Positions 54,819 to 63,742 of a stretch of 64,000 nucleotides of DNA are shown here, in pieces. The stretch covers positions 40,612 to 104,611 of the forward strand of contig PMAE01000068.1 of the NCBI GenBank assembly GCA_003152485.1. The letters are read 5' to 3'. Source of the stretch: Gemmatimonadota bacterium (GTDB lineage: Bacteria; Gemmatimonadota; Gemmatimonadetes; Gemmatimonadales; Gemmatimonadaceae). The notes under the pieces are model-generated. The model worked only from the letters and a program-made list of their open reading frames with translations, was not told the DNA's origin and did not search any database. Made by a program: the position numbers and the translations under genes. How positions within the stretch are numbered: the stretch's first letter is position 1; the number at the start of each line of letters is the position of its first letter.

Positions 54819-56003
54819 CTACCCACCGCTGGGCTCTGCCGTTCTCAATCGGCAAAGGTACACGATCGAGTAGCAAAGTGTGGCGAGGGTCGCCGCGCCG
54901 CCGGCAAGCAGCAGGACGGCCCAATAGCCCTGTCCCACGGTCAATGCGAGTCCGCCCGCGGCCGGCCCCGCCGCCAATGCAACACCCTGTGCGGCGGGGA
55001 CCAATGCCGCGGAGCGGCCAGTGGGGTCGACGATGGCAAGAGTTCCCAGCTGAAAGATGTCGATGAAGTTCCAACAGACCTGTACGACACAGAGGGCCAA
55101 GATGTACATCACGGGATTGGGGCTACCGGTGTGAATCAGGAGAATCACTGAGAGTCCACCGAGTGCGGCGAGGAGTGGACGCGACTGACCAACGCTCCGA
55201 CTCAGACGATACGCCGCGATGCAGCCGACACTGCTCAACAGCACGCTGGCCGTCAGCAGATGATGCACGAGTCCCGCCGAAAGGCCGAAGCTGATGCCCA
55301 TCCTCTCCGCGTACGCCCAATAACTGCCAATCGCCACGTAGACGAATGCGACCGCAGCCAGGCACAGCGCGGCCATGATTGCAGCGCCCGCGACGCGTGG
55401 GTGCTCCGGCGGCGTTGATGGTGACGAAGCGGACGTACGACGCGGGTCCCGTCCAGGGAGACTGGGAACGATGACGAGCGTTGCGGCCATCACCACGGCG
55501 ATCGTGACGAACAAACCGCCGGGCCCCCACTTCGTGTCGATCGCTGGGAAAACCGCGAGAACTATCGCGTTCGCGATCACCTGGGCGAAGATCACGATCG
55601 AGAATCCGCGGGCGGTATCCGGTACTCGGGAGAGCAGCGTGAGAGAGGATGAGTATGCGACACCGGATGCCAGGCCGGCGCAGAATCTGAGGGCGCACAA
55701 CACACCGAGTGTATGGAACCAAACGCACAGGATGTTCATGACGCAGCAGAGCACGATGGCCGCGCCCACAAACCGTTTCCAGTTGATTCGATTCGCCCAG
55801 ACGGACGTCGTGACGGCTCCCACGAAGAGCCCGGCGAGATCGATCGACGTGATGTAGCCTGCGTACGCTGCGCTGTAGCCCCAGTGATCGGCGAGCGCGC
55901 CGACGATGAGCGGCATACCGAGTATGGGCACCACGCCGCCAATGGACAGGGCGATCAGGGCCCAAAACTGCCATCCGCCACGTCGTATGTCGGTCCCGGC
56001 CAT
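54819..56003 (-). CDS. MFS transporter
   Basis: 394 aa, about 12 TM helices. The N-terminal half has FWALIALSIGGVVPILGMPL and the RVPDTARGFSIVIFAQV loop; the C-terminal half has VGQSRPLLAALGGLSVILLIH and ALVPAAQGVALAAGPAAGGL. A long cytoplasmic loop with GRDPRRTSASS lies in the middle. Likely exports the product of the local cluster. No clear RBS for the ATG at 56003; a tiny upstream frame may couple it. Confidence 0.9.
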   Translation of the reverse strand: MAGTDIRRGGWQFWALIALSIGGVVPILGMPLIVGALADHWGYSAAYAGYITSIDLAGLFVGAVTTSVWANRINWKRFVGAAIVLCCVMNILCVWFHTLGVLCALRFCAGLASGVAYSSSLTLLSRVPDTARGFSIVIFAQVIANAIVLAVFPAIDTKWGPGGLFVTIAVVMAATLVIVPSLPGRDPRRTSASSPSTPPEHPRVAGAAIMAALCLAAVAFVYVAIGSYWAYAERMGISFGLSAGLVHHLLTASVLLSSVGCIAAYRLSRSVGQSRPLLAALGGLSVILLIHTGSPNPVMYILALCVVQVCWNFIDIFQLGTLAIVDPTGRSAALVPAAQGVALAAGPAAGGLALTVGQGYWAVLLLAGGAATLATLCYSIVYLCRLRTAEPSGG

Positions 56004-56024
56004 TAGCGTGGCGACTGGATGTCC

Positions 56025-56105
56025 CTACGGGCTCGGACGGCCACGCAGGGATTCAGGCTGGGCGCGCGTGGTGTGGCCGGCAGGGGCCGCTGAATTGGTA
56101 TCCAT
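56025..56105 (-). CDS. 26-aa reading frame with good RBS, candidate short peptide
   Basis: ATG at 56105, TAG at 56025-56027. GGAG lies 5 nt upstream (56111-56114), a better RBS than that of the downstream MFS gene. The peptide starts MDTNSAAPAGHTTR and ends RGRPSP, with no Cys. It lies between the HDO oxidase and the MFS exporter, 28 bp and 21 bp from them. It may be a small second peptide, a translational coupler for the MFS gene, or chance. Confidence 0.35.
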   Translation of the reverse strand: MDTNSAAPAGHTTRAQPESLRGRPSP

Positions 56106-56133
56106 GGGATCTCCAGTATGGGGTCGCGCCGCG

Positions 56134-56766
56134 CTATCCCCTGCTCCGGGTCCAGTTGTCGACGGTCTCGGTCAGTGAGCGGCCCAACAGGTGCAGGGTC
56201 GAAAATCCGCTAACCGCGATCGTCGCCGCGTGCTCCGCGGTGAGGGGCATCGCGTCCAGCGCGCGATTCAGCGCATCGCGATGGTGAGGATCGAGGTCCG
56301 CGTGCTTGAGAATCGTCCTGAACGCGTTCCGGGGGAGCCCCGTCTCGCTGATAACGGCTTCCACATGCTCCGCCACTGGCGGCGTACCCTCGAGTACCGC
56401 GATATAGCCGAGCAATGCCACCGGGTGGTAGTGCCGGATCCAGTAATATTGAGACCCGACGAGGGCGGCCACGGTCGGCGACGGCATCCGCGCCAGCACC
56501 TGCTCGCGGGCGACGCCCAGCGTCTCGAGGTCGTCGAGCAGCCAGTCGTCGTGGTGGCGCTCCTCGCGGATGTGGTGAGCGAGGTAGGTGGCGAGATCGG
56601 CGGCCACGTCATCATGCGCCGCCAACTCCTGCGCCCGTGCTCTCGCCGTCTCCATTAATGGGACACTGGCCCGAATTATGGAGTGCGTACGGATGAGGTA
56701 GTCGGCAAACAGCGCCGCTAACTCGGGGTGCGACCAGAACGCCCCGCTCGCGGCCGCGTACTCCAT
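56134..56766 (-). CDS. Heme-oxygenase-like diiron oxidase/oxygenase (HDO; 'iron-containing redox enzyme')
   Basis: 210 aa, all-helical. The HDO ligand set is present: ExxH at E68-H71 or E69-H72 (IREERHHDDW), E126 (AVLEGTP) and the HxxxDxxH H155-D159-H162 (KHADLDPHH). HDO enzymes use two irons and oxygen for C-C cleavage, N-oxygenation or decarboxylation, often in natural-product clusters. In-frame residues before the first ATG (SAELRQKLELAG) look coding but carry no standard start. It follows the leader-like peptide gene by 107 bp. Confidence 0.85.
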   Translation of the reverse strand: MEYAAASGAFWSHPELAALFADYLIRTHSIIRASVPLMETARARAQELAAHDDVAADLATYLAHHIREERHHDDWLLDDLETLGVAREQVLARMPSPTVAALVGSQYYWIRHYHPVALLGYIAVLEGTPPVAEHVEAVISETGLPRNAFRTILKHADLDPHHRDALNRALDAMPLTAEHAATIAVSGFSTLHLLGRSLTETVDNWTRSRG

Positions 56767-56873
56767 CCCCGCGAGCTCCAGCTTTTGGCGGAGCTCGGCG
56801 CTGTGCGTACCCCGCGCCTTCGCGCGGCCCCTGGGCGGGCGGTGCGTACCCGGCGCCGCCCCGCCCCGTGCAC

Positions 56874-57053
56874 TCAGAAGAAATCCGCCCCTTGGTGGAG
56901 CGTCGCGTTCGAGCCCTTACCGCCGAGTTTCTGCTTGGCGCTGACCAGCGCATCGACCTCCTGCGGGGTCAGCTTGTTGATCGCGTCCTTGTGCTCCTTC
57001 GTCAACCGCTTGGGATCCACCAGCCCTGCCGCAGCGAGCTTGTCAACCGACAT
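56874..57053 (-). CDS. 59-aa leader-like peptide, putative RiPP precursor
   Basis: ATG at 57053 with AAGGAG about 7 nt upstream. N-terminal residues MSVDKLAAAGLVDPKRLTKE and the following INKLTPQEVDALVSAKQKL resemble the short helix-rich 'aroma-sacti'-type leader domain as I remember it. A Gly-rich stretch GGKG precedes a short tail SNATLHQGADFF that could be a core with His and two terminal Phe. It is the first gene of a minus-strand set with the HDO, MFS, LysA-like and VOC genes. No radical SAM gene is nearby. I infer a precursor peptide; the family match needs a profile search. Confidence 0.6.
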   Translation of the reverse strand: MSVDKLAAAGLVDPKRLTKEHKDAINKLTPQEVDALVSAKQKLGGKGSNATLHQGADFF

Positions 57054-57233
57054 CGTGGTCTCCTTGGTGCGATCGGTTTCTGGCAAGCATGGCCGCGGCG
57101 CGAATCGACCCACTACCGCGCCCGTCCCCAAGCTTGACCGCCGCCGATGGTCAGCCGCTAAGGTAGGGGTCCACCTAGAGTGCTGGCAACCCTCTGGCGC
57201 AGTCGGGTCCGCCGCCCCACCTTAGCGGGCTTG

Positions 57234-59585
57234 GTGTCCGACTCTCCCAGCAGTCCGATTGATCGCGTCCGCGCAGCGCTCGCTGATCATTACGTGATCG
57301 GGCGCGAGCTTGGGCACGGCGCGATGGCGACGGTCTACTTGGCTCGGGATGTGAAGCACGACCGGGACGTCGCGGTGAAGGTCATGCGCCCCGAGTTGGT
57401 GGCCGTGCTGGGCGCGACGCGATTCCTGCAGGAAATCCGATTCGCGGCCCATCTCCAGCACCCGCACATCGTTCCGCTGTTCGATTCCGGCGCGGTCGGC
57501 GACGTCCTCTATTACGTCATGCCCTACGTCGAGGGCGAGTCGCTCCGGCGTCGGCTCGAACGGGAGACGCAGCTCCCACTCGATGACGCGATCGCCATCA
57601 CGACGGCGGTCGCGGGGGCACTCGACTATGCCCATCGCCAGAATATCGTGCATCGCGACATCAAGCCCGAGAACATCCTGCTGCACGACGGGCATCCACT
57701 GGTCGCGGATTTCGGGGTCGCGCTCGCCGTCAGCACGGCGGGCGGCACTCGGCTGACCGGGACCGGCGTGTCGCTCGGGACGCCGGCGTACATGAGCCCC
57801 GAGCAGGCCGCGGCAGAGCCGACGCTCGACGGCCGAAGCGATCAGTACAGCCTGGCCTGTGTCTGTTACGAGATGCTCTCGGGTGAGCCGGTCTATTCCG
57901 GCTCGACCGCCCAGTCGGTGATCGCCAAACATCTCTCCGGAGCGATCCCTCATCTAAGTACGGTTCGCAATGTTCCAGGCTCTGTCGACCGCGCGGTGAC
58001 TCGGGCGCTGGCGAAGGCACCCGCCGATCGGTTTCCGACGGCGCGCGCCTTCGCCGATGCGTTGACCGAACCGGCGCACCCACGCGGCCGAGCGTCGGGC
58101 GCGCGCCGGCGGCCCGCCGTGGTGGCCGCGGTCGCCGTGCTCCTCGTCGCGATCGCGCTGGGCGGCGCGGAGGTCTGGGTCCGCACCCACCGTGGCGCGC
58201 CAGCCAGCGGCGGCATCCGATCGATTGCCGTCCTTCCACTGGAGAACGTGGGCGGCGATCCACGTGACGAATATTTCTCCGATGGAATGACCGACGAGCT
58301 CATGGCCGCGCTCAGCCGCGTACCGGGGCTCCGCGTTGCGTCGCGGACCTCGTCCTACGTCTTCAAGGGCAAGCGCAATGTCGATGTGCGGCAGATCGCG
58401 AACCGCCTCAACGTGGCGGCGGTCCTCGAGGGTTCGGTCCAGCGAGATGGGAGCCGCATGCGAATCAACACGCAGCTGACCAATGTCTCCGACGGGCTCT
58501 CGCTGTGGTCGGAGCGCTACGAGCGGACCAACAAGGATGTGTTTCAGGTTGAGGACGAGATCTCGCAAGCGGCCGTTCGGGCCTTGACGCCGACTCTGAC
58601 GGGCCGAGCCGTGGCTCATTTGGCTCGACCGGGTACGGACAATATCGAGGCGTACGATCTGTATCTCCGGGCCCGATACCGATTCAACAATTTCACGGAG
58701 ACCGACCTGCGCGAGAGCATCAAGCTCTACCAACAGGCGCTCGACAAGGATCCTCGATACGCGCTCGCGTGGGCGGGGATCGCCGAGTCGTGGTCCTACC
58801 TCGCGGATGACTATGTGGCGCCGCGCGAGGCCGAGCCCAACGTCAAGGCGGCCGCGCTCCATGCACTGTCGCTCGATTCCTCCGTCGCCGCGGCCCACGC
58901 GCTGCTCGGCACCGAGTTGTACCAGTTCGAATGGAACTTCGACGCCGGTGGCCGAGAGCTACGCCAGGCGCTTGCACTCGACCCACATCTCTTCATCTCG
59001 CAGCTCAGCTATCACGGGTTCCTGATCGCGACCGGCCACCTCGACTCGGCGCTCGCAGTCCTCGAAGGGGCTCAGGCGCTCGACCCGCTGTCGGTGCTCG
59101 ATGCCCTCTTTCTTGGCCGGTTCTACGGGATCGTCGGTCGCTACGATCGCGCGGCGGCAGAATATCGCCACGCGCTCGACCTCACACCGGGCAATCCGCC
59201 CGCCCTGTTGGGACTGGGGCAGGCGCTGCTCGACAAGGGTGATACCGCGGCCGCCGACTCAGTGCTGAGAGTCGCGCGCTCGCTCTTTCCGCCCGAGGCC
59301 GTATATGTCTTTGCGGAGTCGGATGCCGGGCTTGGCCGACGCGCCGAGGCGGCGCGGCTGGTGGCCGATATGGTGGAGGCATCGAAATCACGATACATCG
59401 GGGCCGAAGGCATCGCCGCGGTCTACGTCCGGCTCGGGGATGCGAACAGCGCATTCCGTTGGCTGGATAGCGCGGTCGTGGCGCGGTCGGCCTACGTGCT
59501 GTCGCTCAAGGCGGATCGCAAGTGGGATCCCATTCGTGCCGACCCGCGGTTCGCGGCGTTGGTGCAGCGGATCGGACTACCATGA
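57234..59585 (+). CDS. Serine/threonine kinase with TM, FlgO-like and TPR domains
   Basis: 783 aa from a GTG at 57234 (a GTG at 57180 is also in frame). Kinase domain about 15-270: GRELGHGAMATVYLARD, VAVKVM, HRDIKPEN from 140, DFG from 159 and SLGTPAYMSPEQ. TM helix at about 290-310. Then a FlgO-like domain (SIAVLPLENVGGDPRDEYF, GMTDELMAALSRVPGLRVAS) and TPR repeats to the end (KWDPIRADPRFAALVQRI). Its stop overlaps the next start (ATGA). The architecture mirrors the SARP regulator at 20729 with a kinase in place of the DNA-binding part. Confidence 0.93.
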   Translation: MSDSPSSPIDRVRAALADHYVIGRELGHGAMATVYLARDVKHDRDVAVKVMRPELVAVLGATRFLQEIRFAAHLQHPHIVPLFDSGAVGDVLYYVMPYVEGESLRRRLERETQLPLDDAIAITTAVAGALDYAHRQNIVHRDIKPENILLHDGHPLVADFGVALAVSTAGGTRLTGTGVSLGTPAYMSPEQAAAEPTLDGRSDQYSLACVCYEMLSGEPVYSGSTAQSVIAKHLSGAIPHLSTVRNVPGSVDRAVTRALAKAPADRFPTARAFADALTEPAHPRGRASGARRRPAVVAAVAVLLVAIALGGAEVWVRTHRGAPASGGIRSIAVLPLENVGGDPRDEYFSDGMTDELMAALSRVPGLRVASRTSSYVFKGKRNVDVRQIANRLNVAAVLEGSVQRDGSRMRINTQLTNVSDGLSLWSERYERTNKDVFQVEDEISQAAVRALTPTLTGRAVAHLARPGTDNIEAYDLYLRARYRFNNFTETDLRESIKLYQQALDKDPRYALAWAGIAESWSYLADDYVAPREAEPNVKAAALHALSLDSSVAAAHALLGTELYQFEWNFDAGGRELRQALALDPHLFISQLSYHGFLIATGHLDSALAVLEGAQALDPLSVLDALFLGRFYGIVGRYDRAAAEYRHALDLTPGNPPALLGLGQALLDKGDTAAADSVLRVARSLFPPEAVYVFAESDAGLGRRAEAARLVADMVEASKSRYIGAEGIAAVYVRLGDANSAFRWLDSAVVARSAYVLSLKADRKWDPIRADPRFAALVQRIGLP

Positions 59586-60712
59586 CCGCGCGTGTTCGCC
59601 GCACGGCGGAGTTCAAGCTGGCCGATGGCCGGAGACTGCCGACGCTGTTGTTCGTGACGAACCGTACCGCGCTCGCGCGCCGCATTGGCCGCGACACGAC
59701 CGCGACGGTGTTGAACGGGATTCGTGCCGCTGGACACATCGTGTACGACACGCTGCGGGCCAGCGCCGCCGGCTCGCCGGCTCCGGCGATCGCCGCGGTC
59801 AGACGCCAGCTCGCGACGCACCCACACGTGGCAGGCGTCGTGCTGCTCGGGGGCTATGACGTCGTGCCGGCGGAACGATTGGATTGCCTGCCGCCGCGAC
59901 TCAGGAAGCGAGTCGGTGCGAGTGACGATCCCGATGATTTCATGGTGTGGAGTGATGACTCGTACGGCGACGCCGATGGTGACCACATCCCGGACCTGCC
60001 CGTGAGCCGCATTCCGGACGGACGATCGGCGGAGCTGGTCGTCGCTGCGCTCCAGGCGAGCGCGATTCCATCGTCCCGGTCGCGGCGCGGTGTACGGAAC
60101 ACCGCTCGGCCGTTTGCGGACGCGATCTTTGAGACGCTGCCCGGTCGAGCCTCGATGCTGCGGTCCAGTCCCGTGCGCCACGATCAGCGGCCGCGCTATT
60201 CGCTGGATGCCGCGTACGTGTACCTCGTGCTGCATGGATTGCCTAACAACGGCTCGGCGTTCTGGGGTGAAGACGGCCATCGGCATCCAAAGGCCGTCGT
60301 GTCTGCCAACCTGCCGTCGCGCCGCGGTGTGGTTGCGTTTACCGGGTGCTGTTATGGCGCACTGACCGTGGACGAGCCGGCGATCTTGGCGCCCGCGGGC
60401 AAGGCGCCGATCTCGCGGTCGCCGGAGCAATCGGTCGCGCTCTCGTTCCTGCTGCGTGGAGCGCGCGCGTTCGTGGGGTGCACAGCGCTTCACTATTCGC
60501 CGGTGCAGCCCCGGTACGACTACTTCGGTGCCCCGTTGCATGAAGCGTTCTGGCGCGCGGTGATGAATGGAAGCCCACCGGCGCGTGCGCTATTGCAGGC
60601 CAAGCACCATTTTATTCGCGGACTGCCACATGGACAGGAACCGAACAGCGCTGCCGAGGCGATCGAATTCAAGACATTCCGCGAATTCACGTGCTTAGGT
60701 CTCGGGTGGTGA
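59582..60712 (+). CDS. Clan CD (gingipain/caspase-like) cysteine peptidase-like protein
   Basis: 376 aa. The N-terminal half looks like an alpha/beta pre-domain (LPTLLFVTNRTALARRI, VLLGGYDVVPAERLD). PDLPVSRIPDGRSAEL is reminiscent of C25 peptidases. The catalytic pair is likely H218 (YLVLHGLPNNG) and C256/C257 (VAFTGCCYG), the HG and GC motifs of the clan. No signal peptide, so cytoplasmic if not exported otherwise. Its ATG overlaps the kinase stop, so the two proteins are coupled. The active-site assignment is from motif reading only. Confidence 0.78.
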   Translation: MTARVRRTAEFKLADGRRLPTLLFVTNRTALARRIGRDTTATVLNGIRAAGHIVYDTLRASAAGSPAPAIAAVRRQLATHPHVAGVVLLGGYDVVPAERLDCLPPRLRKRVGASDDPDDFMVWSDDSYGDADGDHIPDLPVSRIPDGRSAELVVAALQASAIPSSRSRRGVRNTARPFADAIFETLPGRASMLRSSPVRHDQRPRYSLDAAYVYLVLHGLPNNGSAFWGEDGHRHPKAVVSANLPSRRGVVAFTGCCYGALTVDEPAILAPAGKAPISRSPEQSVALSFLLRGARAFVGCTALHYSPVQPRYDYFGAPLHEAFWRAVMNGSPPARALLQAKHHFIRGLPHGQEPNSAAEAIEFKTFREFTCLGLGW

Positions 60713-60767
60713 GGATGCTCGCCGGGGACATGTGGGTGCACCGCCGCTCGATGAGCGCGAGGGGACG

Positions 60768-61163
60768 ATGACCGCAAAATCGGACCGCGAGTTGGATCGG
60801 ATCGTCGCCCGTGAAAAGCCGGGTTACCGACGCGTCACGCGACCACGTCGCTCGGCAGGGTCCCGGAGGCGCGCCCCTGACGCCGGGACACCCGACGTGT
60901 CGGCGTTGCACGCGGCGGTCGAGTCGCTGCGACTTTGGGACATCAAGCCCCGCAGCACAGGACGCAGTGCTCGGGGCGCCGCTAGCGACGCCGCCCAGTC
61001 GCCCGTACCACGGACGAGCCGGCCCGATCCACAGCGTGGTGCGCCCGCGACGCACCATATCGTCACGGTCGGGCATGCGCGGCAGCACGAATCGGATCCA
61101 CTGCAGACGCGCGTAATCGTCGTGTCTCGTTCGCAAGGTCGGATCATTGGCGAACAGGGCTGA
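60768..61163 (+). CDS. Small basic protein of unknown function
   Basis: 131 aa. The ATG at 60768 has GAGGGG 3-4 nt upstream. Very Arg/Ser/Pro-rich and probably disordered in the middle (about 20-95), with a more ordered-looking end (HHIVTVGHARQH, RVIVVSRSQGRI). It starts 55 bp after the peptidase-like gene and could be its substrate or a regulator. No family recognised. The Arg-rich composition also fits a chance GC-rich frame. Confidence 0.5.
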   Translation: MTAKSDRELDRIVAREKPGYRRVTRPRRSAGSRRRAPDAGTPDVSALHAAVESLRLWDIKPRSTGRSARGAASDAAQSPVPRTSRPDPQRGAPATHHIVTVGHARQHESDPLQTRVIVVSRSQGRIIGEQG

Positions 61164-61167
61164 CCGG

Positions 61168-61950
61168 GTGCGCATCGCGGGCTCTCACCGATCGCTGCTC
61201 TCGCTGGCGGTCATCTCTCTGGTGGCTGGGACGGCGTTACCTGCGCGCGGTCAGGTCTCGGCCGAGTGGCCGATCCATTCGATGGACCGGCCCAAGCCAG
61301 CGGTCGTTGACCCAGGTCCGTCGCGCGACCCCGTGCCGCCGCCAGCTGACGCCGTCGTGCTGTTCAATGGCCACGATCTGTCCGACTGGCGTAACGCCGA
61401 CACGAGTGGCGCCCCTGCCCGGTGGAAGGTCGAGGCTGGCTACATCGAGGTCGTCAACGGAACCGGGAACATCGCCACGACGCGCACGTTTGGGGACGCG
61501 CAGCTTCACGTGGAATGGGAAGCTCCCACGCCCCCGACCGGCGAAGGGCAGGAGCGCGGCAACAGCGGCGTCTTCCTCATGGGCAAGTACGAAGTGCAGG
61601 TGATGGATTCGTACGACAATCCCACCTACGCCGATGGGCAGGCGGCGGCGATGTTCGGCCAATATCCGCCCCTGGTCAACGCCAGCCGCCCGCCTGGTCA
61701 GTGGCAGACCTACGACATCATCTGGCACGGCCCACGCTGGGGGCCGAAGGGTGATTTACGCAGCCCCGCGCGCATCACGGTCTTCCATAATGGCATCCTG
61801 GTGCAGGACAACGTGACGCTCACCGGGCCCACGGCATACATGCGTCGCCCGCCGTACACTCACGACCCCGACCAACTCCCGCTGGTGCTGCAAGACCACC
61901 ACAGCCCGGTCCGTTTTCGCGACATTTGGATTCGCCCGCTGAAGGATTGA
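61168..61950 (+). CDS. DUF1080 protein (3-keto-glycoside hydrolase-like)
   Basis: 260 aa from the GTG at 61168. Signal peptide LLSLAVISLVAGTALPARGQ. A concanavalin-like DUF1080 domain follows with VLFNGHDLSDW, RTFGDAQLHVEWEAP, GNSGVFLMGKYEVQVMDSY and PLVLQDHHSPVRFRDIWI. Some members cleave 3-keto-glycosides made by a GMC dehydrogenase, and such a dehydrogenase is encoded 97 bp downstream. It would act in the periplasm. Confidence 0.9.
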   Translation: MRIAGSHRSLLSLAVISLVAGTALPARGQVSAEWPIHSMDRPKPAVVDPGPSRDPVPPPADAVVLFNGHDLSDWRNADTSGAPARWKVEAGYIEVVNGTGNIATTRTFGDAQLHVEWEAPTPPTGEGQERGNSGVFLMGKYEVQVMDSYDNPTYADGQAAAMFGQYPPLVNASRPPGQWQTYDIIWHGPRWGPKGDLRSPARITVFHNGILVQDNVTLTGPTAYMRRPPYTHDPDQLPLVLQDHHSPVRFRDIWIRPLKD

Positions 61951-62047
61951 CCGTGCGCTGTGGTGGTCCCCTCTCCCGCCGCCGTGCCAACGCTCGGCGC
62001 CGCCAGCTGGGGCGCCGAGTCACGTGGTGCCGGTGCCGACTCCCGTG

Positions 62048-63742
62048 ATGCGACTGCAGCCGCGACGGAAGGTGTTCGATGTCGCAATCATTGGATCGGG
62101 CGCAGGTGGCGGCATGGCGGCATACGTCCTCACTCGAGCGGGCGCCGACGTCGTGCTGCTCGAGGCCGGAGCGCCGTGGAGCGCGGCCACGGATGGCGCG
62201 ATGCTCAAATGGTCCTATGAATCGCCGCGACGCGGAGCGCCGACGCCCACCCATCCGTTCGGCGAGTTCGACGGGTGTATCGGCGGTTGGCACATCAACG
62301 GTGAGCCGTACACTGTGGCGCCGGGCAATGAGTTCGGTTGGTGGCGGGCTCGTATGCTCGGCGGACGCACGAACCATTGGGGCCGGATCTCGCTCCGATT
62401 CGGACCGGATGATTTTCGGAGCAAGACGCTGGGCGGCCTCGGCGATGACTGGCCGATCGGATACGACGATCTCAGGCCGTACTACGACGCGGTTGACCGC
62501 TTGGTCGGTGTCTTCGGTAGCATCGAGTCGCTGCCCAACGATCCGGATGGCATCTTTCTCCCCGCCCCCCGCCCCCGCTGCTACGAGCTGCTGATCAAGC
62601 AGGCCTGTGACTCCGTCGGCGTCCGCTGCATCCCGTCACGACTCTCGGTCCTCACGCGTGCTCTGAACGGCCGAGCCGCCTGCCACTACTGCGGACAGTG
62701 CGGGCGCGGGTGTAAGACGAATTCGAACTTCTCGAGCACCGACGTGCTCCTTGGGCCCGCGCACCTCACGAACCGACTCACGCTACTCATGAACACGATG
62801 GCACGGGAGATAACGACCGACGAGACCGGCCTCGTGACCGGAGTATCGTACGTTGACAAGCACACCATGACCGACGAGCACGTGCGCGCCCGCGTCGTCA
62901 TCGTCGCCGCCAGCGCGTGCGAATCGGCGCGGCTTCTCCTGAACTCGAAGTCCTCCCGATTTCCGAGCGGACTCGCCAACACCAGCGGCGTGGTCGGCAA
63001 GTACCTGACCGATACCACGGGGACCGATGTCGTTGGATTCGTGCCCCGGCTGACCGACCACGTGCCCCACAACGAAGACGGCGTGGGCGGCATGCACATC
63101 TACATGCCCTGGTGGCTCGACAATCGGACGCTCGATTTCCCTCGTGGCTACCATATAGAGCCGTGGGGCGGACTGAACCAACCGGCGTACGGATCGATGG
63201 ACTCGATCGAGAAATTCCCGTCGGGAGGTGGCTACGGGACCGCGCTCAAGAACGACTATCGCCGGTACTTCGGGTCCCGGGTCGGTTTTTCCTGTCGCGG
63301 TGCCATGGTGCCGAATCCCGACTCGTATTGCGAGCTCGATCCCCAAGTTGTGGACCGTTGGGGAATCCCGGTACTCCGTTTCCATTGGCAGTGGAGCGAC
63401 CACGAGTACTTGCAGGTGAAGCACATGCAGGAGACCTGTCGCGCGATCATTTCCGCCATGGGTGGCGACGTGCTCGCTCCCATGCCAACACGTGACGAGG
63501 GCTTCGGTATCGCGGCCGGCGGCCGCATCATCCACGAGCTCGGGACCACGCGCATGGGCGATGATCCGATCCGTTCCGCGGTCAACTCGTGGTGTCAGGC
63601 CCACGATGTGAAGAACCTCTTCGTGACCGACGGCGGCCCGTTCGTCTCGCAGGCCGACAAGAATCCAACGTGGACGATTCTCGCGCTCTCCATGCGCACC
63701 GCCGACTACATCGTGACCCAACGGAAGGCCGGCGCGCTGTGA
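62048..63742 (+). CDS. GMC-family FAD sugar dehydrogenase
   Basis: 564 aa from the ATG at 62048. N-terminal FAD fold with [17 protein letters not shown] and VVLLEAG. A cysteine cluster ([11 protein letters not shown], about 216-226) suggests an Fe-S centre like that of some FAD-glucose or gluconate dehydrogenases. The C-terminal GTTRMG and [17 protein letters not shown] region supplies the catalytic His/Asn area. It lacks a signal peptide and may be exported with the Tat-tagged small subunit encoded next. Together with DUF1080 it fits glycoside 3-oxidation. Confidence 0.93.
   Translation: MRLQPRRKVFDVAIIGSGAGGGMAAYVLTRAGADVVLLEAGAPWSAATDGAMLKWSYESPRRGAPTPTHPFGEFDGCIGGWHINGEPYTVAPGNEFGWWRARMLGGRTNHWGRISLRFGPDDFRSKTLGGLGDDWPIGYDDLRPYYDAVDRLVGVFGSIESLPNDPDGIFLPAPRPRCYELLIKQACDSVGVRCIPSRLSVLTRALNGRAACHYCGQCGRGCKTNSNFSSTDVLLGPAHLTNRLTLLMNTMAREITTDETGLVTGVSYVDKHTMTDEHVRARVVIVAASACESARLLLNSKSSRFPSGLANTSGVVGKYLTDTTGTDVVGFVPRLTDHVPHNEDGVGGMHIYMPWWLDNRTLDFPRGYHIEPWGGLNQPAYGSMDSIEKFPSGGGYGTALKNDYRRYFGSRVGFSCRGAMVPNPDSYCELDPQVVDRWGIPVLRFHWQWSDHEYLQVKHMQETCRAIISAMGGDVLAPMPTRDEGFGIAAGGRIIHELGTTRMGDDPIRSAVNSWCQAHDVKNLFVTDGGPFVSQADKNPTWTILALSMRTADYIVTQRKAGAL

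Noticed and set aside
59492-60541. 349-aa minus-strand frame
   Set aside because: Antisense of the clan CD-like gene, Arg-rich shadow.
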